A stretch of 64,000 nt of DNA from Streptomyces sp. SCSIO 75703 (GTDB taxonomy: Bacteria; Actinomycetota; Actinomycetes; Streptomycetales; Streptomycetaceae). Shown in pieces: positions 1-7,911 of this stretch. The stretch's first letter is position 1; each line of letters starts with the position of its first letter. The position numbers and the translations under genes were made by a program. The notes beneath the pieces were generated by a model that had not been told where the DNA came from, did not search any database, and saw only the letters and a program-made list of their open reading frames with translations. The stretch covers positions 5,890,001 to 5,954,000 of the forward strand of contig NZ_CP144555.1 of NCBI RefSeq assembly GCF_036607905.1, given 5' to 3'.

Positions 1-925
1 CGGTGGCGAGGGCGTCGAGCACCCCGCCCTCGCCGGAGAAACCGCGCGAGGCGTCCGGGGACACGGTGAGCGTCAGTCGCATCCCCGGCAGGACCAGCTC
101 CCATGCGGAGGCGGTGGCCGCCGAGCCCGGCGTCGTACGGGGCCCGTAGACCCGCAGGGACGTCGCGTGACGCAGGGCGCGGCGCAGGGCGACCAGCCGC
201 TCGGGGCCGGGCAGGCAGACCGCGCCGGGCACGGCCCGGGTGGTCGGCCGCAGGGTGCGTCCGGACGGCACCACCCACCGCGGGGCCGCCGCGGTGCTCT
301 TGCCGCCGCCCGGCAGCGAGCGCAGGAAGCGGACCGCCTCGGCGGCGTCCAGCTCGGCCCGGAGATCGAAGCCGGCCGCGATCACCTGGGCCTCGGCGAA
401 ACCGCGCAGCCACCGGTCCGGCAACGGCACCTTCTTCTCCACGACGGGCCCGTCCAGGGTGGTGACGGCCAGCTCCTCCGGGCCGACCCGCAGGTGCAGG
501 GGATCGTCGGCGCCTATGCGCGACAGGGCCTCGCGCAGTGGGTCGTTGACGTCGACGTTGGTCGTGCCGTGTCCCACCTCGCCGCCGTCGAGGCCCGCCT
601 CCAGCACGTCCAGGCGGGCGTACACCCCGCCGCAGCCGGAGAAGGACTCGAAGCGGAGCCGGTCGCCGTTGCCCGTCACCACCGGGTCCAGTGAGGCGCG
701 CAACTGCGGCTGGTAGTAGCGGGCGGCGGCCACGTCGGCCACCGCGAGCAGCGCCGCCGACGCCTTCTGGGGCGATGTCAGGAAACCCGCGAAGAACCGG
801 GGATGGTCCACCGTCCCGGACGGGGTCGCCCCCTGGGAGGTCTCCAGTCCCAGGCGCTGTCCGCCCGCGGAGGAATCCAGCACGGAGGGTCGTCGATAGG
901 CCACGGCCTGCACAGATCGCGTCAT
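1..925 (-). CDS. SWIM zinc-finger family-like protein (partial, 3' end off window)
   Basis: The reading frame enters from the left edge and begins at ATG 925 on the minus strand with MTRSVQAVAYRRPS. About 308 residues are visible and no stop is reached, so the C-terminus lies outside. The sequence resembles, from memory, the actinobacterial proteins annotated as SWIM zinc-finger family, which usually sit beside MoxR ATPase and VWA-domain genes. Recognisable stretches include FESFSGCGGVYARLDVLE near residue 95 and an internal VVEKKVPLPDRWLRGFAEAQ segment. The zinc-binding part is not visible here, so the domain name rests on overall likeness only. The molecular function is unknown. Codon use is typical of the genome. 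Confidence 0.6.
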   Translation of the reverse strand, partial: MTRSVQAVAYRRPSVLDSSAGGQRLGLETSQGATPSGTVDHPRFFAGFLTSPQKASAALLAVADVAAARYYQPQLRASLDPVVTGNGDRLRFESFSGCGGVYARLDVLEAGLDGGEVGHGTTNVDVNDPLREALSRIGADDPLHLRVGPEELAVTTLDGPVVEKKVPLPDRWLRGFAEAQVIAAGFDLRAELDAAEAVRFLRSLPGGGKSTAAAPRWVVPSGRTLRPTTRAVPGAVCLPGPERLVALRRALRHATSLRVYGPRTTPGSAATASAWELVLPGMRLTLTVSPDASRGFSGEGGVLDALAT

Positions 926-950
926 GGGAAAACCGTAGGGACGACCACTG

Positions 951-1281
951 ACAACGTGCTCCCACCTGCGGAAACCTCCCTGTGGGAGGAGAGGTTGGCA
1001 GGTGCCGGGAGCGGACGGGGCGTCACCGCGACGGCGGGGAGGGGCGATCCGGCCCGAGCCGCCCACCCGGCACGCGTCGAGTGGAGCAGCGGATGGCCGT
1101 GAGGGGACGTGGAGGGAAACGCGTCGACGCGGACTGGCGCCGATCGGCACGGACTGACGTCGATCGGCGCGGACCGAAGCGGATCGGCACGGTCCGTGGC
1201 GGGTCGGCACGGTCCGTGGCGTCGACGCGCGCCCCCAGCGCGCCGCCCCGCCCCGACACCCTCCCTGCGCCCGCGCCCCGC
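951..1281. other. Intergenic stretch with 20-bp tandem repeats
   Basis: No convincing gene lies between the SWIM-like gene start and the hydrolase stop. Frames through it read as arginine-rich shadow. The only structure seen is the block of about five 20-bp units listed separately. Confidence 0.5.
1121..1220. repeat. Tandem 20-bp repeat, about five units
   Basis: Units start at 1121, 1141, 1161, 1181 and 1201. The last two differ at a single position (GGATCGGCACGGTCCGTGGC against GGGTCGGCACGGTCCGTGGC). Earlier units share a TCGGCRCGGAC core and the first is the most diverged. It lies upstream of the SWIM-like gene and downstream of the hydrolase. Confidence 0.75.
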
Positions 1282-2172
1282 CTACAGCCCGCCCGCTCCG
1301 GCCGCCGCCGGCCGCGCCCCGGCGGCGCCCGTGTCCCCGCCCGCCCGGCTGCCGTCCAGCACCACGCGGGTGACCAGCGCCGGGTCGTCGCTCATCGGGA
1401 CGTGGCCGCAGCCGCGCAGCCGCACCAGCCGCGCCCGCGGGATCAGGTGCTTCGCCCGCACCCCCTGTCGCGGCAGCAGCAGCCGGTCCCGGTCGCCCCA
1501 CGCGACGGTGACCGGGATGCCCGGCAGGACGCCGGTGAAGCGGACGTCCCGCCCCGAGCGCAGCGTCTGCGCGAAGCCCTCGGCACCGGCCAGCGCCAAC
1601 GTCTCGGCGACCACCGCCTCCGGCGCGCGCTGCCCGGGACGGGCGTAGATCGTGCTGGTCAGGGCGGTGCGCCCGGGGGCCGTGCGGGACAGCCGCTCGA
1701 CCAGGGGCAACGGCATGCTCCGTGCGGCGTACCGCATCCCGCGCAGCACGCCGAAGGCGTAGCGCCGCTCGGCGGGCGACCAGAAACCGGCCGGGGACAG
1801 GGCCGTCACCGACCGGGCGAGTCCGGCGCCCCCCAGCTCCAGGGCGAGCAGGCCGCCGAGCGAGTTGCCCGCCACGTGCGGCCGGGCCACGCCGGCGGCC
1901 TCGCAGAAGGCGCCGAGCACGGCGGTGACCGTCGGCAGGTCGTAGTCGAGCCCGTGGGGCAGGGCGGGGGAGTCCCCGCAGCCGGGGAGGTCGACGGAGA
2001 TCACCTCGCGCTCCGAGGCGAGGGCCCCGGCGACCGGGTCCCAGGCCTGCCGGTGGTGTCCGATGCCGTGCAGCAGCAGGAGGGGTTCGCCGGAGCCCAC
2101 GCGCGTGTGGGAGAGCGTGACGGGACGCGGACCGTGGGCGCTGGGGACGGTGAAGGAGAGCGTGGCGGACAT
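1282..2172 (-). CDS. Alpha/beta hydrolase
   Basis: A 296-residue alpha/beta-hydrolase-fold protein. It shows the oxyanion-loop region LLLLHGIGHHRQAWDPV (residues 31-47), the nucleophile elbow GNSLGG (serine near residue 107), an acid in WGDRDRLL and a C-terminal histidine in GCGHVPMSDDP. The substrate cannot be deduced; esterase, epoxide hydrolase and haloperoxidase-like relatives all look like this. The start MSATLSF was chosen because GAGGAG sits seven bases upstream; the frame stays open further 5' but lacks a better site. It is divergent from the ECF41 sigma gene, whose group often sits next to a target gene, so it may be a target. The last ~25 residues are Ala/Gly-rich. Confidence 0.85.
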   Translation of the reverse strand: MSATLSFTVPSAHGPRPVTLSHTRVGSGEPLLLLHGIGHHRQAWDPVAGALASEREVISVDLPGCGDSPALPHGLDYDLPTVTAVLGAFCEAAGVARPHVAGNSLGGLLALELGGAGLARSVTALSPAGFWSPAERRYAFGVLRGMRYAARSMPLPLVERLSRTAPGRTALTSTIYARPGQRAPEAVVAETLALAGAEGFAQTLRSGRDVRFTGVLPGIPVTVAWGDRDRLLLPRQGVRAKHLIPRARLVRLRGCGHVPMSDDPALVTRVVLDGSRAGGDTGAAGARPAAAGAGGL

Positions 2173-2368
2173 GGGACTCCTCGCCGGGGACGCGCGGACG
2201 GCGACCTCGCGGCGGCGGGCCGCGGGGACAGGTCGCAGAGACAGACTGTCAGCAAGGGCTACCGGCGGGTAGTCCCGAGGGCTTCCTTTCCGGCCCGTCC
2301 CGAACGGCCCGTCGCGCGAAGGCGGTTCCGCCTGGACACGACCGGGGCGGTTCCGCTGGGATGGGAGC

Positions 2369-3250
2369 GTGACCACCGACACCGCGACCGACGTCTTCGA
2401 AGAGCACCGCCCCGTCCTCCTGGGTGTCGCCTACCGCATGCTGGGCCGTCTGGCCGACGCGGAGGACGTGGTCCAGGACGCCTGGCTGCGCTGGTCCGCG
2501 AGCGACCGCGACGACGTCCGCGAACCGCGTGCCTACCTGGTGCGCGTCACCACCCGCCTCGCCATCGACCGGCTGCGCCAGGTCAGGGCCCGCGGTGAGA
2601 CCTACGTCGGCCCCTGGCTGCCCGAGCCGTACGTCACCGACCTCGCGGCCACCGAGCCGGACGCGGCCGAACGCGCCGTGCTCGCCGACTCCGTCTCCCT
2701 CGCCGTCCTCGTCGTCCTGGAGTCGCTGTCGCCGCTGGAGCGGGCGGTCTTCGTGCTCCGGGAGGCGTTCGGCTACCCGTACGCCGAGATCGCCTCGATG
2801 CTGGAGCGGACCGAGGCCGCGGTGCGTCAGCTCGCCGGGCGGGCCCGCCGGCACGTGGACGAACGCCGGCCACGGTACGACGTGGACCCCGAGCAGCGCC
2901 GGGACCTCACCGAACGGTTCCTCGCCGCGGCGGGTGGCGGCGACCTCGCCGGCCTGCTGGCCCTGCTCGCGCCGGACGCGCGCCTGGTGGGCGACGGCGG
3001 CGGCAAGCGGCGGGCTCCGGTGCGCGCGCTGGAGAGCGCCGACAAGGTGGGCCGGTTCCTGATCGGCGTGGCGGGCCGGGGCACCTGGGACACGATCCGC
3101 CACCTGGAGATCAACGGCGGCCCCGCCGTGCTGGTGCTCGCCGGCGGGCGGCCCGACAGCGTTGTCCAACTGGACGTCGCCGAGGGACGCGTCCAGGCCG
3201 TCTACATCATCCGCAACCCGGACAAGCTTCGCTTCCTGCCCGCCGGCTGA
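2369..3250 (+). CDS. ECF41-type RNA polymerase sigma factor (SigJ family)
   Basis: A 293-residue extracytoplasmic-function sigma factor. Region 2 is at residues 8-75 (YRMLGRLADAEDVVQDAWLRW) and region 4 at about 110-165. It is followed by a SnoaL-like C-terminal extension. The diagnostic ECF41 signatures are all visible: WLPEP at 83-87 in the linker, DGGGK at 209-213 and NPDKL at 283-287. In this group the C-terminal domain, rather than a separate anti-sigma factor, is known to modulate activity, and no anti-sigma gene is adjacent here. GTG 2369 is the start, with GGGA just upstream. The divergent hydrolase is the most likely local target, but I did not find a clean ECF41 promoter in the 196-bp gap. 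Confidence 0.93.
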   Translation: MTTDTATDVFEEHRPVLLGVAYRMLGRLADAEDVVQDAWLRWSASDRDDVREPRAYLVRVTTRLAIDRLRQVRARGETYVGPWLPEPYVTDLAATEPDAAERAVLADSVSLAVLVVLESLSPLERAVFVLREAFGYPYAEIASMLERTEAAVRQLAGRARRHVDERRPRYDVDPEQRRDLTERFLAAAGGGDLAGLLALLAPDARLVGDGGGKRRAPVRALESADKVGRFLIGVAGRGTWDTIRHLEINGGPAVLVLAGGRPDSVVQLDVAEGRVQAVYIIRNPDKLRFLPAG

Positions 3251-3382
3251 CCCGTGCGGCCCCGCCGCGCCCCGCTCCGTACGGCGGCCCCGGGGGCCCG
3301 CGGTCACGTGCGAGAGGGGCGCGCGAACACCGTGTGAACACTGGGGCGCCGCGCCCCCGTCCGGCCCGTACGGGATCGAGGA

Positions 3383-3396
3383 TTGGTCTTGACCAA
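3383..3396. promoter_or_regulatory. DasR/HutC-type operator, perfect inverted repeat
   Basis: TTGGTC-TT-GACCAA is a perfect 6-bp inverted repeat with a 2-bp centre. It closely matches the DasR responsive element consensus (AGTGGTCTAGACCACT). It lies about 98 bp upstream of the GntR-type regulator gene at 3494, so autoregulation or control by DasR is plausible. Confidence 0.65.
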
Positions 3397-3493
3397 GGAT
3401 GTGGGCCGTCTTATCGTCACTGATAACTGAAACAACCTTTCATAAACAAGGGCGCCAAACAGCAGCCGTACCACGGCGATTGCGGAGGACAGG

Positions 3494-4258
3494 GTGGGGA
3501 CCACGCAGGTCGACTCGCTGCCGGAACCTAAGTACTGGCACCTCAGGACGGTGCTGACCGAAGCGCTGGACTCGGAGTTCGCGGTGGGCGAGATCCTGCC
3601 CAACGAGCGGGACCTCGCCGCGCGGTTCGGCGTCGCCCGCGCCACGCTCCGCCAGGCCCTGGAACAGCTCGAACTGGAAGGGCGGCTCCAGCGGCGGCGC
3701 GGGGTGGGCACCACGGTCGCCCCGCCCCGGATGGGCGTCGCCGTCGGCACCAGCCGGCACACCTGGCCCGGGACGCCCGACGACGCCTGGGACCCGGCCG
3801 ACTGCGTGCGGGAGACCCCGCCGGCGAGCGTGGCCGACGCGCTCGGCATCCGCCCCGGCGACGTCGTGTACACCGTGCGCCGCTCCCGTGTGACCGACGG
3901 ACAGCCGGTCGCCGCCGAGTCGCTCTACATCCTGCCCTCCTCGGTGCCCGGCCTCTCGGACGTCGACGCCCCGTCCGGTCCCGCCCGCGCGCGTGCCGTG
4001 CTGCGCGAACTCCAGCGCCTGGAACTGGAGCGGCAGGAGAGCGACGTCGAGCTGGGCTCGGCCCGCGCCGAGCACGCCAAGGCGCTGGACCGCCTGCCCG
4101 GAGCCCCCGTTCTCGTGGTCACCACCCGGTACCGGGCCGACGGCCGGACCACCGCGCTCTCCGTCGCCACCTACCGCGCGGACACCTGCCGGCTGACCTT
4201 CGGCGACCTCGGCGACGTGGAGATCCACCACCAGGCGGCCCACCCGCGGGCGTCCTGA
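3494..4258 (+). CDS. GntR/HutC-family transcriptional regulator with UTRA domain
   Basis: A 254-residue regulator. The N-terminal winged helix (about residues 12-78) contains ILPNERDLAARFGVARATLRQALEQLELEGRLQRRRG, the classic GntR recognition-helix layout. It is followed by a UTRA ligand-binding domain (about 95-245) with ALGIRPGDVVYTVRRSRVTDGQPVAAES. UTRA domains of the DasR/NagR group bind phosphosugars; other HutC members bind different small molecules, so the ligand is open. Start GTG 3494 follows a GGACAGG purine stretch. A DasR-type palindrome sits upstream. It converges with a ROK repressor gene; both families commonly govern sugar uptake, but no transporter is adjacent. Confidence 0.88.
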   Translation: MGTTQVDSLPEPKYWHLRTVLTEALDSEFAVGEILPNERDLAARFGVARATLRQALEQLELEGRLQRRRGVGTTVAPPRMGVAVGTSRHTWPGTPDDAWDPADCVRETPPASVADALGIRPGDVVYTVRRSRVTDGQPVAAESLYILPSSVPGLSDVDAPSGPARARAVLRELQRLELERQESDVELGSARAEHAKALDRLPGAPVLVVTTRYRADGRTTALSVATYRADTCRLTFGDLGDVEIHHQAAHPRAS

Positions 4259-4264
4259 CCCCTC

Positions 4265-4281
4265 GGCACCCTCCCGGTGCC
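4265..4281. terminator. Hairpin between convergent regulators
   Basis: GGCACC-ctccc-GGTGCC forms a 6-bp stem with a 5-base loop, seven bases after the GntR-type gene stop and 36 bases from the ROK gene stop. It could serve both directions. There is no U-tract, as is usual in Streptomyces. Confidence 0.45.
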
Positions 4282-4316
4282 CCCGCGGCGCCCCCGTCCG
4301 GAGTCCCAGGCGGTGG

Positions 4317-5471
4317 TCAGCGGCGTGCGGTGACGCCCTCCACCGCGAACAGTTGCCCCTCCACGTGATCGAGGGCCAGTCGCAGCGCCCCGGTGGCCAC
4401 CGCGGCCTCGCCGAGCAGCGACAGAGTCACCTTCGGCGGACGCAGACAGTAGCGGGCCAGCTCGCGGCGCAGCGGCTCCAGCACACCGTCCAGCCCGGCC
4501 GCCCAGCCGCCGATGACGACCAGTTCCGGATCGAGGGCCAGCACCAGCGCCGCCACGTCGTGCACCAGCCGCTGGATGAAGCGGTCGACGGCGGCACGGG
4601 CCCGCAGGTCGCCCTCCCGGGCCTGCCGGAACACCACCGCCACGGCCTGCTCGTCCAGCGGGTCCAGCGGCTGGTCGGTCGTGGACAGCAGCGTCTCGGG
4701 CGTCACGCCCCGGCCCAGCAGGTGCAGCGCGCCGATCTCGCCGGCCGCCCCGCCGAAGCCCCGGTGCAGCCGCCCGCCGATCAGCGCGCCGGCCCCGGGG
4801 CTGAGCCCCGCCAGGACGAACACCATGTCGTCGCACTCGGTGGCCGAGCCCTTCCAGTGCTCGGCCACCGCCGCCGCGTTCGCGTCGTTCTCCACCAGCA
4901 CCGGGCACTTGAAGGAACGCCCCAGCCGTTCGCCGAGGCGCAGCCCCGTCCACTCGGGCAGGGCGGTGCTCAGCCGCACGGTGCCGTCCGCCTCGACGAT
5001 GCCGGGCGTCGCCGCCCCCACGGCGCGCAGCGAACCGCGCGCCACACCGGCCCGGCGCAGCAGTTCGGCGATGGCGGCGCGCAGCCGCTCCAGCCGTTCG
5101 TCGGCGGAGGCGGTCTCGTCGACCTCCTTGGCCTGGGCGCCGATCACCCGCCCGTCGAGGCCGGACAGGAGCGCGGCGACCCGGTGCGGGCCGATCTCCA
5201 GGCCCAGCAGGTGCCCCGCCTCGGCCCGGAACCGGAACCTGCGCGCGGGACGTCCCTGCCGGCGGGCCGCGCCCTCGTCGGCCGCCTTCTCGACGACGAG
5301 GCCGGCCGCGATGAGCCCTTCGACCACGCCCTCGACGGTGGGCCGGGACAGCCCCGTCACCCGGGTGATCTCGGTCAGTGTCGCGCAGTCCGTGGCACGC
5401 AGCGCGTGCAGCACCACCGCGGAGTTGATCCTCCGCAGCAGCGAGGGGTCGCCACCGGTCAGCCCGCCCAC
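4317..5471 (-). CDS. ROK-family transcriptional repressor
   Basis: A 384-residue ROK protein. The N-terminal winged helix (about 12-70) reads LHALRATDCATLTEITRVTGLSRPTVEGVVEGLI. A sugar-kinase-like fold follows, with HLLGLEIGPHRVAALLSGLDG near residue 90 and PVLVENDANAAAVAEH near residue 200. Two hallmarks are altered. The phosphate-binding DxG is EIG. The zinc motif CxCGxxGCxE that normally follows GEIGH is absent, the sequence being AAGEIGALHLLGRGVT. I infer a ligand-sensing repressor without kinase activity, perhaps with a reorganised zinc site. Start GTG 5471 has GGAGG eight bases upstream; the frame is open further but codes poorly. Confidence 0.85.
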   Translation of the reverse strand: MGGLTGGDPSLLRRINSAVVLHALRATDCATLTEITRVTGLSRPTVEGVVEGLIAAGLVVEKAADEGAARRQGRPARRFRFRAEAGHLLGLEIGPHRVAALLSGLDGRVIGAQAKEVDETASADERLERLRAAIAELLRRAGVARGSLRAVGAATPGIVEADGTVRLSTALPEWTGLRLGERLGRSFKCPVLVENDANAAAVAEHWKGSATECDDMVFVLAGLSPGAGALIGGRLHRGFGGAAGEIGALHLLGRGVTPETLLSTTDQPLDPLDEQAVAVVFRQAREGDLRARAAVDRFIQRLVHDVAALVLALDPELVVIGGWAAGLDGVLEPLRRELARYCLRPPKVTLSLLGEAAVATGALRLALDHVEGQLFAVEGVTARR

Positions 5472-5635
5472 TGTCCGTCCTCCCAGTTGGAGCGCGTGTT
5501 GGCCGGATCGTACTCGTCCGGCGGCACCCCGGCGAGCGCCGGTCCGCTCCCCGGCCCCGCCGCCCCTCCAGGACCGGGCCGGTGGGCGACGATCACGGCC
5601 CGGGGGCGGCGCATTGCCCAACGTGGCCTGAAACG

Positions 5636-5649
5636 GGCCCATATGGGCC
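5636..5649. promoter_or_regulatory. 14-bp perfect palindrome in divergent promoter gap
   Basis: GGCCCATATGGGCC lies between the ROK gene start (5471, minus) and the small unknown gene (5726, plus). It is a candidate operator for a dimeric regulator such as the ROK protein, which would place it 165 bp upstream of the ROK start. No factor can be assigned. Confidence 0.35.
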
Positions 5650-5725
5650 GTGCCTACCGCTCCGCGGGGCGCCGGCCGGGCTGACGCGACGCCAATTGTC
5701 GGTGGCGGCCGGTTTACTGGACGGC

Positions 5726-6154
5726 ATGGACATCGCGCAGCGTCTCGCCGCCCTCGACGAGCTGTGCTTCCGGCCTCTGCCGGCGGAGCACGGCGGCCCG
5801 CCGGGCTCCGGGTACCACGTGGTCGTACTGGAGAGCACCCGGGGGCTGCGCGGCGGCGGCCCGTCCGGGCGCGCGGTGACGCGGGAGCAGTACGCGGCGT
5901 ACCGCGACGCCCTCCACGAACGGCTCGCCGTCCGCTGGGGCCCCTCGGACCCGTGGAACCTGGACACGGTCCTGCTGCGCACCGCGGACGAGGAGATACC
6001 CGAGCCGTGGGCGGGTCTCGCCCGCCGCGCCCGGATGGCCTACCTCTGGGAGGCGGCGGACACCGGGCGCTGGATCGCGCTGGCCGTCGCCGACCGCGAC
6101 GACGGCGACGAGATACGCCTCCTGGCCCTCGCCACCCCGACGGCCCCGCCCTGA
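5726..6154 (+). CDS. Conserved hypothetical protein, 142 aa
   Basis: I do not recognise this family. It is a 142-residue soluble protein with no signal peptide or membrane segment, rich in acidic residues. ATG 5726 (MDIAQRLAALDELCF) was chosen as the first start with a sensible N-terminus; codon use is strongly GC3 throughout. Segments such as SGYHVVVLESTRGLRGG and AYLWEAADTGRWIALAVADRDDGDEIRLLALA suggest a mixed alpha/beta fold. It is divergent from the ROK gene and convergent with purB, which gives no functional hint. Confidence 0.7.
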   Translation: MDIAQRLAALDELCFRPLPAEHGGPPGSGYHVVVLESTRGLRGGGPSGRAVTREQYAAYRDALHERLAVRWGPSDPWNLDTVLLRTADEEIPEPWAGLARRARMAYLWEAADTGRWIALAVADRDDGDEIRLLALATPTAPP

Positions 6155-6260
6155 AGAGCCGGCCCGCGGCCGGGGGCGCCGGCGCGGCCGGGGACGCGGC
6201 ACTGCCTCGGGCGCCACGGACCGGGGAGGGCACCCCGGCCGGGGCCCGTGCGGACCCCGC

Positions 6261-6300
6261 ACCGGCCCCCACCACACCGGCCCCCACCACACCGGCCCCG
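6261..6300. repeat. Short 15-bp tandem repeat
   Basis: ACCGGCCCCCACCAC occurs twice exactly (6261-6275 and 6276-6290), followed by a partial third copy. It lies between the convergent small gene and purB. Probably simple slippage. Confidence 0.7.
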
Positions 6301-6380
6301 GAACGCGCCGGCCGCCCTGCGCTCGGACCACGCGGGCCGAGCGGGGGCGGCCGGCGACCGGTCCGGCGGGAGAACGGGCG

Positions 6381-7823
6381 TCAGAGGATGGCGCCGGGCG
6401 TGTACCCCGCGGCCTCCGGACGCTGCTTGACGATCTCCTCGATGCGGGCGACGACCTCCGCCACCTGGCCGGACGCCGCACCCGTGAAGGACAGCTTGTC
6501 GGCCATCAGCGCGTCGAGCCCCGCCCGGTCCAGCGGGATGCGCTCGTCGGCGGCGAGCTTGTCGAGGAGTTCGTTGCGCTCGGCGCCCCGCTCCCGCATG
6601 GCGAGCGCGGAGGCCACCGCGTGCTCCTTGATCGCCTCGTGGGCGACCTCGCGGCCCACGCCCGCGCGCACCGCGCCCATCAGCACCTTGGTGGTGGCGA
6701 GGAACGGCAGGTAGCGGTCCAGCTCCCGGGCCACGACGGCCGGGAAGGCGCCGAACTCGTCGAGGACGGTCAGGAAGGTCTCCAGCAGCCCGTCCAGCGC
6801 GAAGAACGCGTCCGGCAGCGCCACCCGGCGCACCACCGAACAGGACACGTCGCCCTCGTTCCACTGGTCGCCCGCCAGCTCGCCGGTCATCGACGCGTAG
6901 CCGCGCAGGATCACCATCAGCCCGTTGACGCGTTCGCAGGAGCGGGTGTTCATCTTGTGCGGCATCGCCGAGGAGCCGACCTGGCCCGGCTTGAAGCCCT
7001 CCGTGACCAGTTCGTGCCCGGCCATCAGGCGGATCGTCTTCGCCAGCGAGGAGGGCGCCGCCGCGAGCTGCACCAGCGCGGTGACGACCTCGTAGTCCAG
7101 CGAGCGCGGGTAGACCTGGCCGACGGAGGTGAAGGCGCGGGAGAAGCCGAGGTGGCCGGCGATGCGCTGCTCCAGCTCCGCCAGCTTGCCGGAGTCGCCG
7201 CCGAGCAGGTCCAGCATGTCCTGCGCCGTGCCGACCGGGCCCTTGACGCCGCGCAGCGGGTAGCGGCCGAGCAGCTCCTCCACCCGGCCGTAGGCGACCA
7301 GCAGCTCGTCGGCGGCGGTGGCGAAGCGCTTGCCGAGCGTCGTGGCCTGCGCGGCCACGTTGTGCGAGCGGCCGGCCATGACCAGCTCGCCGTACTCACC
7401 GGCGAGCTTCCCCAGCCGGGCCAGCACGGCCACCGTGCGGTCGCGGACCAGCTCCAGCGAGAGCCGGACCTGCAACTGCTCGACGTTCTCGGTGAGGTCG
7501 CGGGAGGTCATGCCCTTGTGCACGTGCTCGTGCCCGGCGAGGTCGTTGAACTCCTCGATACGGGCCTTCACGTCGTGCCGGGTGACCCGCTCCCGGTCGG
7601 CGATCGAGGCGAGGTCGACCCGGTCGAGGACGCGCTCGTAGTCGGCGAGCGCGGCGTCGGGCACCTCGACGCCCAGGTCCTTCTGGGCCCGCAGCACGGC
7701 GAGCCAGAGCTGCCGCTCCAGCCTCACCTTCTGCTCGGGCGACCAGAGCGTGGCGAGCTCGGTGGAGGCGTAGCGTCCGGCGAGGACGTTCGGGATGCGG
7801 GGCTTGGCGGGCGCAGGAGTCAC
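6381..7823 (-). CDS. purB: Adenylosuccinate lyase
   Basis: A 480-residue cytosolic enzyme of purine synthesis. It cleaves SAICAR to AICAR and adenylosuccinate to AMP, releasing fumarate. Fumarase/aspartase-superfamily signatures are present: TSRDLTENVEQLQ near residue 105, AGRSHNVAAQATTLGKRF near 150, and the flexible signature loop VGSSAMPHKMNTRSCERVNGL around 290. The N-terminus PAPAKPRIPNVLAGRYAS is the usual Streptomyces form. I took GTG 7823 (VTPAPAKP); GTG 7829 two codons upstream is an equally possible start, and neither has a strong Shine-Dalgarno. The frame extends further 5' without coding character. It appears monocistronic. Confidence 0.97.
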   Translation of the reverse strand: MTPAPAKPRIPNVLAGRYASTELATLWSPEQKVRLERQLWLAVLRAQKDLGVEVPDAALADYERVLDRVDLASIADRERVTRHDVKARIEEFNDLAGHEHVHKGMTSRDLTENVEQLQVRLSLELVRDRTVAVLARLGKLAGEYGELVMAGRSHNVAAQATTLGKRFATAADELLVAYGRVEELLGRYPLRGVKGPVGTAQDMLDLLGGDSGKLAELEQRIAGHLGFSRAFTSVGQVYPRSLDYEVVTALVQLAAAPSSLAKTIRLMAGHELVTEGFKPGQVGSSAMPHKMNTRSCERVNGLMVILRGYASMTGELAGDQWNEGDVSCSVVRRVALPDAFFALDGLLETFLTVLDEFGAFPAVVARELDRYLPFLATTKVLMGAVRAGVGREVAHEAIKEHAVASALAMRERGAERNELLDKLAADERIPLDRAGLDALMADKLSFTGAASGQVAEVVARIEEIVKQRPEAAGYTPGAIL

Positions 7824-7911
7824 GTGCACGGAGTCTACTGACGATTCGCGCAGGCCGGCGGCCCGGGCCCGTTCGTGGGAAGCCACAAGGCGCGCGGTGT
7901 CCGCGGGGCGG

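Noticed and set aside
2173..2368. ECF41-type promoter (TGTCACA...CGTC)
   Set aside because: Several TGTC strings occur but none has the full -35 element with a properly spaced CGTC.
4317..6290. A 657-residue version of the ROK protein
   Set aside because: The extra N-terminal ~270 residues are Arg/Pro shadow overlapping another gene. GTG 5471 with GGAGG upstream gives the normal family length.
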